From: Patiria miniata
Taxonomy: Eukaryota > Echinodermata > Asteroidea > Valvatida > Asterinidae
Reading direction: 5' to 3'
DNA: 64,000 bases
Assembly: GCF_015706575.1 (NCBI RefSeq)
Contig: NW_024037074.1
Span: 25,657,334-25,721,333, forward strand
This document shows, one piece after another, positions 45,901 to 60,378 of this stretch. The position numbers and the translations under genes were made by a program. How positions within the stretch are numbered: the first letter of the stretch is position 1; the number at the start of each line of letters is the position of its first letter. Under the pieces are notes generated by a model that worked only from the letters and a program-made list of their open reading frames with translations, did no database searches and had not been told where the DNA came from.

Positions 45901-48900
45901 TTAGTTTACTATTAACCTTACTAATACTTGTATTATTAGCCAAAATGACAAAGAACAATGGAATATTTCTGCGTCTTTATCACTGTTTTCTCTCTATTAG
46001 GTAACAAAATTTGGTTCTTTTTTGGTTATTAAAATAAACTTTTGAAAAAGTTTCCTGGGGCATTTGACACATTTTACCGAGCGAGACGGTTACGATTACG
46101 AGCCCAAACAATTCCATTCTCAAATTACGGAGTAAATAAAATAAAAGACGAGGGAAAAATCGTTATCAATTACCAGGGTCGCGTAGAGCTATAGGTCTGC
46201 GCGACAGCAAGCCCAGAGGAGTTGTTTTTATTTTTCTACTGGTTTTTATTTGGCCGCAATCCCCCCGACTCGCATTCGATTGAAATTCACGGTTGTGATC
46301 TGCGTGCGTCATTCGGGCAAAGCGCTCCCTGGATGGTACACAATAATGACGAGGGAATCGTATATCGACGCAGTTAGTGGCGCGCGCAGCATGGGGTCCT
46401 TCGCCCGACCGGCAACTCCGCAGTTTACACATTGGTATCTCGATACTTACTGTTCTACCTTAAACAAAACATATGAGTACGACCCTTCAAACGCACATTA
46501 ATGTATGTCTATATGTCAGGCCATTGGCAATATGATTTACAAAAATAAAGAACGTGAAAAGCTGAATGATTAGTGCTGTCACTGCAACACAAAGCATCGT
46601 AGATATCCACAATTAATGAGTAAAATTAATTACAATGAGTGGGATAGAAATGCCGCCTTCACCAGAGGAAAACTATCAAATCCCATTGTTGTCGGAGAAG
46701 AGATACATAATTACACGATTTTCAATACCAACTCTAAGTTCAAGGAAAACTCTCAATTTGTATAAACACACTTGAAAGTCACTGCAGGTTCTCAAGGATT
46801 TTATAAGATGCCGTGCTCTCGACACCTGAGGTAAATACAGGACCCGATGAACAAAAGCCATGACACGCATTGCTCGGGGTGCCTCACTTTGATGAAGAGT
46901 GGGATAATCAAGCCAGAAATAGACGTCCAAGGACCGAGTCCACGACGCCGTAAAATTGTCTGTGCCCGCGGGAGGCAAAAGGGCAAGCCTCGCTAGGTGA
47001 GAACGGACCCACAAGTGACTCGTGCCTTGCAGCCAAAAAGACAGCTCAACCATCGCCTTTCCCCCCCTTCTCGGCCGTACCTGCCTCATCAAGATCTCTC
47101 CTCCAAGCTTCCTCGCGATCAGCACTTCTCGTACATAAATATAAAAAACAAAAAAAGAAACATCCCCAGGCCGGCCGTGATGCACGCTTCATTGGCCCCT
47201 CTGACGTCAAGGCAAGGATCTGCTTGTTGATTTGTTTGCTCTTATCTCTTTCTCTCGTACCATCTCGCCTTACTGGGGGGAATCTCCAAGTGTTCTGTGA
47301 TGGCTGTACTCGGTCAAGCGATGTTACATCGGCAGAACCTCGCCTGTCCTGCCAACCGGCCGTGAAAACAGCCACACTTTTTTCCGTAGTGTCATTTCAA
47401 CCTTTTTAGTAACCATGGAAACGGTAAAAGGATAATGTCTCCGGTTACTGGCGATGGATTAACCTTAATTCTGGATAAAGGGGATTTTGATATCAACTGC
47501 ATTCAAAGAAGGACAAATGCCTGACTCTGTGACAGATGACTAGAGAACTTTGCGCTAGATACAAATACACGAAAATCCAATCTTACAAAGGATTTGTCCT
47601 ATTCTTTCAATCTTACGACAAAACATCTTGAATATCCTATATCACATCAACATTTACCGCACGCATAGGTGTTTTCCGTAGGTGGTTGAACCCATTTTCA
47701 TGAATAATTCAGTAGTGTCCATGTAATCATTCCAAGACACTTGGCGACTCCCATTAAATTAAAATCATCCGAACGATAAGTTTGGAGATGAAAAAAAGTT
47801 GAGGAAAAATGAAGAGTAATGTTTCGATCTATTGTCCATCTCATTATCCACTTCGTTACAATGGCAGCTTGACATCTGTTTTTTAAATGCTACTTAAATT
47901 ATAACAATGGTGTGGACGTCAGTGTTCCTTTTCATGAATGAATATCATTTTTCCATCGAAACTATTGCATTATTCAAGAATTGCTTCTCCTGCCAATGGA
48001 AAAAAAATTGCGCACCGCACTTCGTATCTATTAGTCATTGCATGCTCAAACTTGCTACACTATGGTCTTGAAAAAAAAGTCGTGCACTTTTGATGTGTGA
48101 TAGTTTCGATTCTTTTGTTAAAAGTTCCCTAGTAAAAACAGCTATGTCCACATTATGATGTGATTTTTCCCGAAAGGTAATCAGTGACGTTATCTGATGA
48201 ACCATGATTCGTTGAAAGCTATAATCCTCTTTTTAATATCCAGCAAGTTACTCGACGTCTTCTGACACAAGCCAAGACTTACACCCTTATCTCAACCTCA
48301 AGCAACGAAAAGAAAGCAACTTTTTTTTAAGAAGGCAGTCTTATTTATCGGGCAGCAGTGCATTGCCGTGGATTTGCCTGTTCAGAAGGTCTCGTGGGAC
48401 CACGTGAGAAATGTGACGCACGAGACAAGAGAGTGATTTTGTTCCAATAGCTTTTTTTTTTTACTTGTCGAGCAGACGACAAGGCAAATCAGGCTGGCAG
48501 TAAAGCGCGCACACGGCCTTTTCCATTTATAGGTCTGCCCGTACGTCCTCGTGCGGCGATATAGAGACCGCAAGAGATGTGAAACACAAAAAAGAGAGAG
48601 AGCATTTGAGCTGACTCCTTCAGGCAGACTGTAATGTGAACCGGCGTGACATTTTCTTCACGACTGCTCTGATCGCTGATTGTAATATCACAGTCCAATC
48701 TTATTACTGTATCCAAAAGAAAGTGTCATGCATCCAAAATGGTTGGTTTACTTAGCCGCCATCTTACTTGCGGAGAAGTAGTCATCAAAATGCACATATA
48801 CCAAATTACACGCTACATTTTTTTAAAGCTTTGTCGATTAAGGTCATCACTATGACGTCATCCACTGCAGAGCGCAAACATCACAATAAACGAAATGTTG

Positions 48901-51900
48901 ATAGCGCCACCACGCGATCAGCTATGGGCTATATTCGCGAGTCGGCCATATTAAATTGAAAGCGAGGCAAAATCTTCATTTTTGGAACTTGCGAAGAGAA
49001 ATGAAAGCAATGACATAAAGTTAATTTCAAATTAATACCAGTCTGCTCTGATGAATAATTTAAAATTTGTTATTAAACATACCCTATAATGTTTTAAGCC
49101 ACATTAAAAAAAAAAGTGAGGCTAGAATGAGTAAATAGTCTGGCACCATTCAACAGTTCACAATTTACAAAACACCTTCAGGGAACACGACCAACATGGT
49201 TTCCTCGCGAATAAGGTCCATGGGCCTTTACATCGCGGACTATTCACTGCTCAGTTTATTGAGAAGTTTCGTTCAGGGGCTTTGCGTCAATTTGCAAATT
49301 GCTTACAAATGAAGAAACGAACAAATGTGAGATTTAAAGACTACGAAACAGTACGTTCTGAATAAAAAAATAATTAAATCAATGAATTAATATTGTCCTA
49401 CTTTACCTTTTAACGTAAAACGTTCATAAAATTTCCAGAATGGAACGAAATTATGTTCACTTTACGTTGTAACTTTTTATATTTTAACCCAGGTGGTCTT
49501 AAAATTGTGACATTTTTCAGAGAAAGAATAACCTCGCAAGGCTCTGTACCCCTTTTATTTATTTGAATTATGTCGTGTTACTAACATGAATTCCCGGAAC
49601 CTGTTACATCACCAGATGAAGAGAAGGCAACCCTGCCGTGTCTCTAATCAAATTACCCCACCAGACATAATCAGTGTTCTGCTAATCAGCCTCCCGGTAT
49701 AGTGGTCGTACGATGCGACGGACATTGTGAGTAATACTAAGAAAAAAAAGACATGTGGAGACCTCAACAACTTAATTAAATTCCACTCCGTCCACTGCGC
49801 TTATGGATTCAGATCAACACTGTTTGAAAAGAAAAATTAGTTACTCTCACTTCTGTGCTCAAACAATAGTCCCGACATTTTGGTTTCCGGTTTTTTCACT
49901 CACCCTGTATTTTGGAATAACGGAGAACTTGGTTTTATTGTGTCCGAACAATTAACAACAACAACACTAACAACAACAACAACACATGGTTTGCATTTTG
50001 ACGATAACTGAGAGATTAGCTGAACTGATTGAAAAATCCTAAATAAGTTGTTGCCGATAAATTATACTTTAATAATCATTCAAAATGCTGACTGTTTTGC
50101 GCCTCCCGTGAGATAGCGAAACGCACCCATTTTAGACTGTAGATTGGCATAAAACACTGGATATTCATTTATAAATAATTCACAAGCCTAGTGAACCTGC
50201 CAAGAATATTATGCAATCAATGTAAATGGTAATGATAAACAAATAAAGACAGGATCTATTCCAATTTACTTAATAATCCACCCACGACGCCATTACAGGG
50301 AGTTATTGACTTCGGTAATGTGTCCCGGTCGGAATCGTTAATGAGTGCCGTATAAATTTAATTAATTTACGTCCACAGAAAAAAATAAGGGGAACGAAAC
50401 ACGTCGCACACAGGACAAAAAAAGCCCTACACGAAGGTGAAAATCTACGTCACGATAAGCGGGGAAAATTAGACTGCACAGAAAAAAAGGCTAGTGGAAT
50501 GATTCGCGGCGAATGAATAACACAATACCGTGCAACATCTAGACCATGTTATTAACAACTTATCGAACAACACCATTGCTGGCCTGATGATGTAACTGGC
50601 CTTCAGCCGGGCGCCAATATACATCAACACTCCTACGTGCCGTCCATTTCCCGCCAACTCAATCCACTGTAAATTGCGCCACGCGACAGCAGATTTTTTT
50701 TTACCAAACCGGCAACAGTCACAAATACGCAAACCAACCTACATCTTCCTTCCTTCTCTTAAACTCAAGACTTCCATCTGGAAAACAAGAACCCCTCCAT
50801 CTTCGGATTATAGATCTATTACGATCCAGTGGCTGATGAAAATGTTTGTTTTGGGGATGGCAAGTACCCAGAACTAATCCGGCTGCCGATAAATCAAACG
50901 CGCATGAGCAGCAGCTATATATTGCATCGCACGGTAAAAACTTGGCCGGACCGGCTTACGACTGTTATTGTAGACCTCCGCCATGACGCAAAGTAGGGCA
51001 CATTCAGAACGCACGCAACGAGGCGTGATTTCAATGAAAAGCAAACAACGCTTTGAGTAGACATTAAAACGCTCAAAAATCTTAATTCCAAGTCTAGTAC
51101 ACCATTTTCCATGCCATCGGTCGATGAACACGTAAGCTCAGAAGACCAGGGTCACTAATGTAATGTGATAATATTTTGCTCAGCTGTTGGTTTGAATGTC
51201 CCCTGGACGATTAAGTATACTATTACTGGTAGGTACCAAAAAGAAACGAGCGGCATCCCATAAAAGCATTAAAACACAAAGATGTTACAATTCGTCACTT
51301 GAATACGATGCAGATATAAGTAAATACTATCGCATCGATTTGGTTAACGTAAATTGAATTTTAGTATAATTGCTTATACATGTGCATGTTATTTCAAAAA
51401 TGTTACCACATATTTTGTGGCTAAGCATCACACACCCGTTGTGCATGCAGGACGGTATATCCACGATATCTGATATCTTGAGGGCGTTGTGAATTTGCTT
51501 GCATTGACAAACTCAAAATTAATCTCCCGTCAAAACCCGAGTAATGTTCTAAATAGAAGTGAATATATACGAGTGATTTAAAATCAACTTGTTGACGGAG
51601 AAGACAATGAAAATTAACTAATTGGTCGTTCGTTTGAACGCAACGATCCCCGGGACCAAGCTTAATACTATACGACAAATACAGCAAAATAGTTACCAGC
51701 AATCGGTGCAAGTATTATTTTCTTTTAAATGCTCTGGAAAACACCCCTGCAGTTCTGGTGCGTCAAAAAGCCATCAAAAGACGGAGATCGATGTTTGCAT
51801 TCTGCCAGATCTTTGTGTGTTGTCAATTCACGTGGGAGGGCCCGAACACCCGGCTGACATGTGATAAAACAGCCTCGGCACCGACAGTCAAACCCAATTT

Positions 51901-52340
51901 GGTCAAGCTGTCGATATTGAGTTAATATTATTGCACGCGCGATGAACCGTGAACCCAGTGCACTCATCTGGACACGAAGTGTACTTAGACGAGCGCCTTA
52001 TTCCCAGAAAAGAAAAATCCATACGGTTTACATAAAATTAATGTGTTGATCAGTAACTGTGTATGTATTAATCAGTAGCCAGGAGACTATGCAATGGAAT
52101 GCTAGCCTAATGTCCATGACGTTCGTGGAATTATTCTCCTGCGTTCAGAACTATGCATATTCTGCAAGGTCCGCATTGCGCAATAACCGCAAGAAACCAT
52201 GCGTGTCTGTGCTGGCCAACATGACTTCATTGCAATCGGAAAACACTTGAATTAAAGTTGGCTAGAAAACAGTGAAATCTTGCACCAAACTGACCCTATA
52301 GCTGTAATCAACAGGGTGCAAGTTTACTAAAATCCAACTG
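42933..52340. other. Long noncoding stretch, presumed first Trk intron and/or 5' flank
   Basis: No exon with Trk LRRNT cysteines or any recognised protein on either strand. Small items: (GA)n near 43,354, a solo MITE terminus CACTCACCCTGTAT near 49,905 matching the end of the 53.3-kb element, and an ACA-rich run near 49,958. The longest open frame (minus, 46,676-47,185) has no recognisable features. Confidence 0.5.
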
Positions 52341-52342
52341 TA

Positions 52343-53290
52343 CAGGTGAGTCAAAAAAGAGGTTACACATCTAAGTTCCGACACCCCTATGTCCCTATCC
52401 CTATCCCTAACCCTAACCCTAACCCAAAACCTAACCCTAACCCTCACCGGGCGTAACACAATCTTATGTGCAGGTTTCGGAACATAGGGGCGTCGGACAT
52501 AGGGGCGTCGGACATAGAGGTGTCGGAACATTGGGGTGTCGGAACATAGGTTGAGTTGTCAGAACATAGAGGTGTCGGAACATAGGGGTGTCGGAACATA
52601 TAGCAGTCACCAAAAAAAAAGAAACCTAAATGGTGCCCCCTGTTTTTTAAAGAAGTTCTGCATGTAGGGTTTTCCAAAATAATCTTGGCTATGAAAGCCC
52701 AATTAAAAAGCTTTCTGTTAGTGAAAGAATCATTCTAATCGCTCATGTACTTTTCCAGTTATGGAATTTTGAACACAAACACTTGGTTTTTTTTTAACCT
52801 TGTCCACGGATCACATTTAAGGTACGTGATATTTCAGTAAAAATTAAACCATGTCGTATCCTGAAAATGATATCAGAATAATCCCATATAAGTCTCACAG
52901 GGTAGGCAAGTAGAAGGTAGGGTAAGACTTTAAACTCTTGACATTGTAAAGCATGATATTTAACAATGGAAGCAGCAGGTTTGTAAATAAACGTTATGAT
53001 AAGTGCCAGTTATCATGGTTATGAGAGTGTTCTGATGTGAATAGTTTTGTTTAGCTGAAATATCACCTACCTTGTGATCCGTGGACAAGATATTAAAAAA
53101 AAAGGTGTTTGCGTTCAAAATTACATAACTGGAAAAGTACACGGGCGATTTGAATTATTCTTCACTAAAAGAAAGCTTATTACTTGGGCTTTCATACCCT
53201 AGATATGGAAAGCGCTACATACAGAACTTCTTAAAAAAAAAAAAAATAGGGGGCACCATTTTGGTTTCCCTTTTTTCACTCACCCTGTAT
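52343..53290. mobile_element. Fold-back element with CAGGGTGAGTGAAAAAAG-type ends, interrupted by telomere-like repeats
   Basis: Arms ~52,607-52,860 and ~53,035-53,272 are inverted copies sharing TGGTGCCCCCT, GAAGTTCTG-ATGTAG, TATGAAAGCCCAA, GTACTTTTCCAGTTATG and TTGTCCACGGATCACA. The right terminus is TTTTTTCACTCACCCTGTAT; the left terminus (ACAGGTGAGTCAAAAAAG) is separated from its arm by the segment 52,370-52,605. Confidence 0.75.
52370..52605. repeat. Interstitial telomere-like (CCCTAA)n with flanking ~18-bp tandem repeat
   Basis: CCCTATCCCTATCCCTAACC and further CCCTAA units lie at 52,391-52,445. To the right come about eight tandem GGTGTCGGAACATAG variants (52,475-52,600). One inverted copy, TTCCGACACCCCTATG, lies to the left at 52,375. 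Together they look like a small element with inverted GTCGGAACATAGG ends. Confidence 0.8.
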
Positions 53291-56200
53291 AGGCGTTGTT
53301 GGATAATACAATTGCTAATTACGAACCACGCCAATATTCATAACCATTGTTAGTACCTTAATGAATTTAATATAATTAACATTTTTGAAAATCTCTGATC
53401 AGGACTTAAATCAGATGAATTGCGTCGCTCAGCATTTCGCGCACAGTGTAGCCATAATTTACTCTCCTGTGAAATATATTCTCAGTGTGGTAGGTCTATG
53501 CTTGGGTACGGCGAAAGCACACAGAAATCTCTCCCTGAATATCGTGGCATTACGAAACCCTCCCATGCATTCTGAAAAGCAGATGCACAGCGCGGAGTAG
53601 TCCGTGACCAAGGGTTGAAACAGCAAGGGCCAAAGCAAACAAGACAATATCTTAATATTAACCAAATGTTCGGCCAAAGATGACAGATGTGGAAGATAAG
53701 TGACAAAGCAACCAACAGCACGTTGAGCAAGATGTGCTTACTAGGGCTCGGGGATAATGGGATTCTAATTTTCTGAATAGACCACAAGCTGGTTTTTTTT
53801 TAGCCTGGTTAAAAACTTCTCTCCGACAACAGCAAATAGTACAGAACAATCACTTAGTACAAAACTATCACCGCATTACGTCTTGCAAGACTATCAAATC
53901 TCTCTGCCTGAAAAAAGAGTGTTTTCCCTTTGCCTACACTTGTCTGCAAAAAAATTACAGTCGTATCCCTTTGCCTATCTTTCCTCCTTGATTTTATAAC
54001 CAAAACAACATATGTGTGATTAATGGCTCGATTCTTTGTAAGCAAAGAAATGAGGTTCGAATACTACAAGGAACAAAATGGTTATCCGAGTCAACCTGTC
54101 AATTGCAACGTTGAAACGTTTTGAGTGCAAACACCATACGGGCAGATCCTATTTTGAGGGGGAATTTTGTTTAGCATGAGTATGGATTACAAGCTATATG
54201 CCATCGACATCTCAGTTCAGTGCTCTAGCCTACATACTGATAGCGATTGTATTACAACACTAGCGCTATTGCGTGCATCGTCCCTGGATATCACGCCCGT
54301 CAACCGTTACTGATTACCGATCTCGGCCATCAACGTTCCCCCTTCATGCCAAAATCTCACAGCAATTTGCCCGACCTCTCTCTCGTAATTTGCTGGCCCG
54401 TATTTTCGGCATGCCAACCCGAATGAGAAAATGTCTGCGCCGAATAGCTGGGGCACTTTCACCGTCGGATTGGATGAATGGCGCTGGGCCGCCGATGTCC
54501 AACGCCAGGTGATGATGCTTTCATGCGACCTGCCCGGAATGACAGATAATTCGTAGAGTGTAAAGCAAAATCTTCTATACTTATGACCTAAAACCAAGAC
54601 AGCTTCATTGTCATATCTTCCCAGTGCATTACACAATTGGGGTCGGGCGTTGTGACTATAAAGGCAAACTAAAGGGCGGTGTGTAAATGCATTTTAAAAA
54701 ATGAAGTCCAGCTGAATTTACTTGTTTGGAAATTTAACCGTCGTTAAAAGTAGTACCAAATAACATAAATTTCGTAACTTTTCGTAAAATGTAACAAATT
54801 TAGCTAAAGTTTTGACTGTACGGCCTTTGTGCTAAAATATTAATTTACATTTTCGGTATTTTGGTATTGCTGTGTCCTACTGCGGCAGGCAAAATAATTG
54901 AACTCTTTCGTTACCTTATGTTAAATTGCCACGAATTGAACAGCAAAGGAAGAGTCGGTTTTGTTTGTTAGAAATCAGACTTGTAACAGTCAGCTTATAT
55001 GACATACGTGTCCACCTGATGATTATGCCGATGACCCGGTCTGAAAACGTTCCATCGTTCATTTTACTCCTTTACCCCATCCAGTGTTGTAGCCGTATCC
55101 AGTAAGAGCCGCATCTGTGGAAGATTATTGTTCCGGGTTCGTAGACAATATTACATGCTCGGAGATTCATGTGGAATATAATTTTCGCCCGAGTCTAGGG
55201 GCAATTTAGCAATAAGATCGGACCGGCAGGGGTGGTGCATTATTATTTAGGCCACAGCTAGCTCACACACGAATTTTACTGATAATAATTCTGGGTCATG
55301 GGCCTCAAGCATCATATACTAACTGACTCGGGCTACGTCTTCACGCGCACATCCTTATCAAGCCTTTGACCTCCTACATCATCTAATCATTAGCGTCTTT
55401 TTGAAGGGATCACAGCCTTCTCGTCTCCAATTTCCACCCATCCAGGGTCGCGCTCCAGCTAGCTCTCTCGGTAAAGCGGGAGACTCCGGGTCTAGCACCG
55501 CGAGAATCCACACCGATTTCCCCTTCCGTCGCTCCAGCTATAAGACGGTGCCTCGCACCATCGTTACCAACCGCAGTAGAGTTGCGGCCCAGGCTTTGCT
55601 GCAAGGCTCTTGAGATTAAAAGGCCCTAGGGGCTGCTAGCGCGTTCCCTGCATCAGGCACATTAGCCAATCAGCGAGGTCCGCGGAGTTAATTCAGAAAA
55701 ATGCGCCCGCCGGCAAGACATGATGCATAAATTCCGGCTAACTAATAACGCACAGCATATATCACTGCTCGCTGAACTAAGAAGAGACACGAAATAAGCA
55801 CGATTTTAATCACAGTTCAAGCCCTTTCATTAAAAAAACGAGATAAAAGTGGTCAGGTTTTTTTTACCCAAACCTAAACATGTTGATGTTGTAAAACATA
55901 TCTAAAAACCAAACCCATCATATTTCTCTAATTGCAAGATAAATCAAGTGAAACAGTGATCTTCTAAAAATGTCCAAACTCGAAGCAATTTGCACCTCGT
56001 AACACTATCCAAGCCTACAGGGTCTATCTACAGGTCTACGATTCAGATTTTTAGTCATGCCAAAAAAACACCACCACTAAGTCCTGATGATCGTCTATAC
56101 TGAGTACAGCACTAGTGTGGCTGTATAATGGATGGCAAGCGCGAGTAGATATATCACGCGCGCACTAGCAGCGGCAACCTTTCTCCATGCCAGCCAGTAA

Positions 56201-58300
56201 TGAAATGTGACCAACATTGTTTGTAAATCAATCCTTTGTGGTGAGTGTCCCAGGATTGGGTATCCTGATCACGTCCCTCGATCCAGGCACACCGATATCA
56301 ACCAAAAGGACACTTGGGCAGGGAAACGAGTTTATACTGGGGCAAAGTCCGCAGAGTTGCTTGAAAGAAATCGCATTTCTGAGCAAAAACATGTACATTC
56401 AAAATACATAAAAAGGTTAAGAAGAAAATGTTTTACTGTCTCCTTGCATATACTTTTATAACGAGGCGGGAAAATGTTTGCAAAAATAAAATACGATTGT
56501 GAGACGAGTAATTTGCTTCAAAATTAGCGTGCGTGGTTACTTAGTTAGGATTCTTTGGAATTCAAACATGTCACTTGAAGAGTTCTTAGGCATAAAAATA
56601 ATGTAACAGACATCATCCAAAGTGTCTGTGTAAAATACAGATGGCAATATTGCCTGCTTCACAGTAGATAAAATAGAGTCTGCCCGGATTTGGTTTAGCG
56701 CCCTCAAGAGTAACCAACAGGCCCATTCTCTTGTACCCACCGTATTTAATACATTCAAAACATTCTAATGACCTTTCATTTGTAAGTAACTGAATTGCAA
56801 TCGTCTGCCAAGCATTGAACTCAGCACATACAACTTGGCGTGAGTGTATTGGTTACCTGTTATTCTTGCCTGCACGTGCGTTTTCAAACCAATGTCGTGA
56901 ATGTGACTTGTACATGTAGTTGTAGGCGGAGTCGTTGGGAGTCACATGCAACAGCATACCACTATACTGTCTATGCGATTTGACATAAATATGTAAGTAA
57001 AGCCCTTTCTGAATTGGTAAGCCGATCCTACATGTAGCCGTTAGCTGCTTGTCAGTGTACACTGACTTCCAGTGATTGATCGGCCCAACTCGGTAACATA
57101 ATATGAAGGCCCATGGGCACCAGCCAATACACGGCACAGCGTGTACCTTTGGTACGGGAAACCCGTTATATAAATTGTGGAGTGATATCTTAACTCAACT
57201 ATATCATCAGCATCATCATCATCATCAAAATAACGGTAACATTGTAAGAACTTACATTTACCAAACATTCGCTGATAGAACTGACCACTGTCATTCAAAC
57301 CAACGGTCTACATTTTGCTATTAACACCTACAAAATGATTTAAGCCTTGACGTCTTAAGAACAATCCAACGATTGTTACACGAAATATGCAAGTTAGCCC
57401 GAAAATGCGAAGAAATCGAAATCACATTACCAAACAGATACAAAAGGTTTAGTTTAGTCGTGCGACTTCAAAACAGCAAACGAAATGGTTATATCGAAGT
57501 TGTTTTAACGCAATGGCTATAATGAAAAGAAATGATTATATCGTCCATCACCATATAACGACGAGGCAAATTATGCCCAAGTATTCGTGCGCAAAATACA
57601 TCCAATATCATACAGACAAGGACACTGACTCGTAATTGCATTTCTCCTCCGCAATCCGTTTAGGAATACGTCGCGTTTTGGGTATAACATAAAACACGAG
57701 CTTGGACAGATTTTGAATTACCAACTGTCCTCATGGAAAATTACATTCTACGTCCCTAGCCTTAGGCTCTCCTTGCGAAATCTATCAGCTGCCATGCATT
57801 GAAATAATAAAGGTTTTTGTTATCTTTAAAAATCTGTAACGCAATTGGTGCGAAAGCAAATAAATGTAAATGCTTTAAGAAACTAAATGATGTAGCGGAC
57901 AAATCTGTATTTTAATTATGACGCAGGCATTCAATAATAGTGCGCATGCTCACAGCTGTCTGATCAGTATATCCCAGGGATTTGAAACTGGTGTGTCGTC
58001 TATACGTTACATTTTGTTTGATGAAATATGGGACTGGCAGTCGGTTCATTAGAATATGCAAATTACGAATTTATTACATTCTGCATAATAGCCTTGTACA
58101 AGCAATACAGAAACAATTAATAACAGAAAAATTAAAACAGAAAAATTAATAAAAGGAGTGCCGGGTGTGGATATTTGAAAAGCAAATATTTGAAAACCAG
58201 CTCTTATCAAATAATACATGTATTCAGAACCGTGTGGTATAAGTATAACGAGGATGCAAACTTTTTTTCCTAAAATAAGTTTACCTAAAAACTGAAGTGG
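53291..58300. other. Noncoding stretch
   Basis: No gene, RNA or well-bounded repeat recognised; a short (CAT)n run near 57,206. Open frames of 60-110 codons on both strands show no known motif or splice context. Confidence 0.45.
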
Positions 58301-58319
58301 TGAGTCCAACACTCACATG

Positions 58320-58612
58320 AGTTCAGTCAGTAACCACACTTTGAAAGTGTTAAATCCAGCATTTTTAATATTTAACCCAGCATTTTAAATGTTAAATCCA
58401 ACACTTACATTCTTAATTCGTCATTTTAAAAGTTGATCATGTTGATTCAACACTTTCAAAGTTAACTTTGAAAAATGTTGAATTAACACTTAAATTGTTG
58501 AATTTACAGTATAAGTGTTGAATTAATCATTTAAAATGCTGGGTGCAATATTTATAATGCTGGATTCAATACTTTCAAGGTGTGGTCACTGATTGAACAC
58601 ATTGTACGGGTT
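58320..58612. repeat. Self-similar palindromic array of TTGAAAGTGTTAA-type words
   Basis: The outer arms CAGTAACCACACTTTGAAAG and CTTTCAAGGTGTGGTCACTG are inverted copies. Between them ~17-bp words (AATCCAACACTT, AACACTTTCAAAG, TTGAATTAACACTT) repeat in both orientations around a centre near 58,460. Confidence 0.75.
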
Positions 58613-60378
58613 TTTTCCTGCGAATACGTACGCAAGCGACTGCCAAAAAAAACACCAGTAAGACTCGGTGATATTTTTGCCTTTCTATTGGGACAATCTT
58701 TTGGAATGTCTGTTATCTAAACGCCTCTCCCAGGTCCCGCGTTTCTACTCTTGCATTATAATACATTCTGAATATTTGCCAAGTTTGCTATTAGTATTAC
58801 CCCTTCTAACAACTGCACTCAAACAGGTGTTCTGGCGAATTGCCAACTCCTTAAAGACATTCCGGGAATTTTAACAATTTTTGTTCGATTAAAAAGATGG
58901 GAGCACTGCGTGGGTGCACCTATAAAGAAACGGAGAATTGGTCTCCAAAAGATGTACCAATGTATTCCCAGTTTGATATTTTAAATTGCCAGCACAAGCC
59001 TTGGGAGAAACGCAGTTCCTTTAAATGGAACGTTCAAATGTCAACACTGGTATGGCATTTCTGTTGACAAAGCCACTCCATTGCTTGGGCAGGATCGACA
59101 AGGTCCCTCTGCAACAAGAGAAACCAAGGCAACCGTGTAAGGAAATACGGCAAATGTTCACACTATAACCGTATAGTAACATTGATCCCCTCCTTAAAAG
59201 AGTTTTCGAAACCCCCAAAGGTTGTGTTGGTATCCTCGCGTAAATGCCCCCTCCACGCAAATATTTGGATAAACTCGACTTGACTTGGCGCTAAATTGCC
59301 CGGATAATCGTGAGAGGCCAGGGTGAGCCATGCAAGAGAAGCTCAGACAAAACATACGGACATCAACGTCTCTTGCTCCAAGACAACAAAGTACGGATTT
59401 TCTGTTAAATTATTTATAAAATTCAAACCAAGTCGCCTCGGTACAAGAGTATATGCGGCGTTATCGTATGGTGTTTTTTTAACACCTTCCAGTAACTCCT
59501 TGAGATGGTACGACCTTCTATATCGACCCATCCCGCCAGTTGAAGAGACCGTTAAGAGAGGCTGGATGCGAAAGAGATGGACAGAAAGAAGATAGGACCG
59601 ACTCAACGATCCGTCGGTTTTGCAAGTCATCAGCCAAGCGATTCATCTCAACAGGCTTGGGGCGATCCGAAGTAAACTGGGTTTGAGCTCGGCGTCTCAT
59701 CGTGCGTACACGCACGACCCCGCCACCCTGCAACAAATCGTATTACATTCAGGGAAACAACAGTGAACAAACTCCCACGCAAGATAACGCACGTCGCCAA
59801 CGTATATACGTAGGCGCATGCTGGCATGCAAATTTACCAGCAAATGAACGCCTGACATTATAACCGGCCGATTCTCCACGTAATGTCAATATAATTACAA
59901 ACCGAGTGGTTTTTATATATTTTTTTTCCCACTTCGCTCTTGCCCCCTGAAATTGTTTTTTTCCCTTCAAAATGTCAAATGCGCTCGAAGCACCAATCTT
60001 ACAAAGGTGCACGGGGAAACGACTTCTGATCAGAAAATAACAAAACGTGTTTTGAGAAAGCGAGGCAAATTTGTATGGGAGAGGAACGTCATCTAAATTT
60101 AAAATAATCATGTTATTCACACGGCGAATAATAGAAAAATATTACGACACGAAATATATCAGAAAGAAAACCTATATAACTAGTTCACTGATTCTCGCCC
60201 CATCTGAGTGTCCTATGAAACGTTTACATACAGGTTGACAAGGGTACTTATCATCACTAGCCTAATTCGATCCAATGCATGGATCAAGGCCTCTCCACTA
60301 ACTTTCCATGCTTTTCGGTCCCTTGCCAGTTGATTCCATTTCTTCTCTATGAAATCAGAGATTTCATCTCGCCATCTC
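58613..60378. other. Noncoding stretch
   Basis: Nothing recognisable as gene or repeat; overlapping open frames on both strands at 59.3-59.7 kb are not similar to anything I know. Confidence 0.4.

Noticed and set aside
46676..47185. 169-codon open frame, minus strand
   Set aside because: Among the longest frames in the window but with no recognisable motif; about one frame of this length is expected by chance in 64 kb on both strands.
52391..52447. (CCCTAA)n read as a chromosome end
   Set aside because: Fewer than ten imperfect units, with ordinary sequence and a second half of a fold-back element on the far side.
57041..57298. Minus-strand frame next to a good AAAT|GTAAGT donor, considered as Trk exon 1
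   Set aside because: The phase required by LRR exon 1 puts a stop immediately before the donor, and no cysteine cap is present.
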